The position numbers were made by a program, and so were the translations under genes. Below, in pieces: positions 63,419-64,000 of a stretch of 64,000 bases of DNA (positions are counted from its first letter, which is position 1; every line of letters starts with the position of its first letter). The stretch lies in NCBI GenBank assembly GCA_036226585.1, contig CP108997.1:868001-932000 (forward strand), in the 5' to 3' direction. A model generated the notes under the pieces. It ran no database searches and had not been told where the DNA came from. It was given only the letters and a program-made list of their open reading frames with translations. The DNA comes from Streptomyces sp. NBC_00708 (GTDB lineage Bacteria; Actinomycetota; Actinomycetes; Streptomycetales; Streptomycetaceae).

Positions 63419-64000
63419 TCCGGCGGCTCCGGCACGAGCGGCAGGGGGTCGGCGGCCCGCAGCGCGGGGTCGTCGACGCGGAACGTACGCACCCGGCCGG
63501 GCGCCGAGCCCGGTTCCTCGAACCGCACGGTCACCCGGCCGACCCCGCTGCCCTGCACCCAGCCGTGCCCGTGCGTCTCGTGTCGTACGTCATGCCCGGC
63601 GGGCCAGCGCCGCGCCGCGAGCTGTTCCGCAGCCTCCGCGGCCGGCTCGGCCTCGCCCTCTCCCCCACGGTCCCCGGCGTCGCCCTGCGGCCCCGCGCCG
63701 GCGTTCTCCGGGAGGGCGGCGGCCGCCCGCTCCCCGGCGGCCTGGGCGAACAGGTCCTCCTGGGTGAAGTCGGCCAGCCCCGTGACGCCCACGCCCAGCA
63801 GCCGCACTCCCCCGGTGGTGTCCACGGACTCGAGCAGCCGGGCGGCAGCTTCACGGACCACCGCGGGGTCGTCCGTGGGCCCGCGCAGCGTCTCGGAGCG
63901 GGTCAGCGTGGAGAAGTCGTACCTGCGCACCTTCAGCACCACCGTGCGCCCCGAGCGGCCCGCGGCCCGCAGCCGCTGGACGCACCGGTCGGCCAGCCGC
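63343..64000 (-). CDS. dinB: DNA polymerase IV, C-terminal part (5' end outside window)
   Basis: The visible 219 or so codons are the little-finger and tail of a Y-family polymerase: GRTVVLKVRRYDFSTLTRSETL, then VDTTGGVRLLGVGVTGLADF, the conserved end of the little-finger domain. A streptomycete-style low-complexity acidic linker follows (residues rich in Ala/Glu) with a basic tail. The palm with catalytic acidic residues lies beyond the right edge. DinB performs translesion synthesis. Its 3' end overlaps the convergent PRC-barrel gene. Confidence 0.88.
   Translation of the reverse strand, partial: RLADRCVQRLRAAGRSGRTVVLKVRRYDFSTLTRSETLRGPTDDPAVVREAAARLLESVDTTGGVRLLGVGVTGLADFTQEDLFAQAAGERAAAALPENAGAGPQGDAGDRGGEGEAEPAAEAAEQLAARRWPAGHDVRHETHGHGWVQGSGVGRVTVRFEEPGSAPGRVRTFRVDDPALRAADPLPLVPEPPDYSSWPASRPKSRSGGGSPGAASRP

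Overview
This is a high-GC chromosomal segment from a streptomycete or close actinobacterial relative. Coding frames have G/C-rich third positions, GTG starts and purine-rich ribosome binding sites are common, and the gene content is typical of Streptomyces: many solute-binding lipoproteins, LacI, TetR, MocR and PadR regulators, and a secreted ricin-type-lectin protein. No rRNA, tRNA or CRISPR array was seen. The window cuts a FAD monooxygenase at its left edge and a DinB-type DNA polymerase IV at its right edge.

Layout. 1-8.3 kb: FAD monooxygenase/TetR pair with twin operators, a small lipoprotein, a TPR-like protein, uracil-DNA glycosylase, a peptide-type binding lipoprotein, two short-chain dehydrogenases, a HipA-like kinase/DUF3037 pair, and a decayed integrase tail. 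8.3-18.6 kb: a sugar locus with a class II aldolase, PfkB kinase and SIS-domain isomerase (minus strand), a LacI repressor, a divergent ABC importer, a collapsed GH35 beta-galactosidase gene, and a secreted Asp-box/ricin-lectin protein. The enzymes suggest a galactosamine or tagatose-type catabolic route fed by imported galactosides. 18.6-20 kb: eroded DNA with an epimerase remnant and two small genes. 20-36.2 kb: an L-arabinose locus with a YtfQRT/YjfF-type importer, a LacI repressor, araD-araA-araB, and a ChvE/MmsA/MmsB-type importer. Four copies of one operator tie these units into a regulon. A 1.4-kb tnpB element has split the ChvE-type operon, and its ends can be read precisely enough to rebuild the ancestral junction.

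36.3-56.5 kb: a membrane protein, TetR/MFS drug-efflux pair, S9 peptidase, LysR/EamA pair, MocR/flavin-binding pair, second EamA exporter, PadR, two phosphotransferases, TetR/SnoaL-like pair, HEAT-repeat protein with a MerR-HEAT fusion, PhzF, CPBP protease, and a VWA-domain binding protein. 56.5-64 kb: glutamate-cysteine ligase family enzyme, two small proteins, glycine decarboxylase gcvP behind a tandem glycine riboswitch, a PRC-barrel protein, and dinB. Several convergent pairs are separated by perfect long-stem hairpins without T-tracts, the usual streptomycete terminator style.

The points most worth checking are the tnpB insertion, whose outer end appears to have replaced the ribosome binding site of the transporter ATPase and whose flank encodes a guide against the empty site; the uncharacterised secreted Asp-box/ricin protein; the loss of the GH35 catalytic domain beside an otherwise intact sugar operon; the HipA-like/DUF3037 pair; and the MerR-HEAT fusion.
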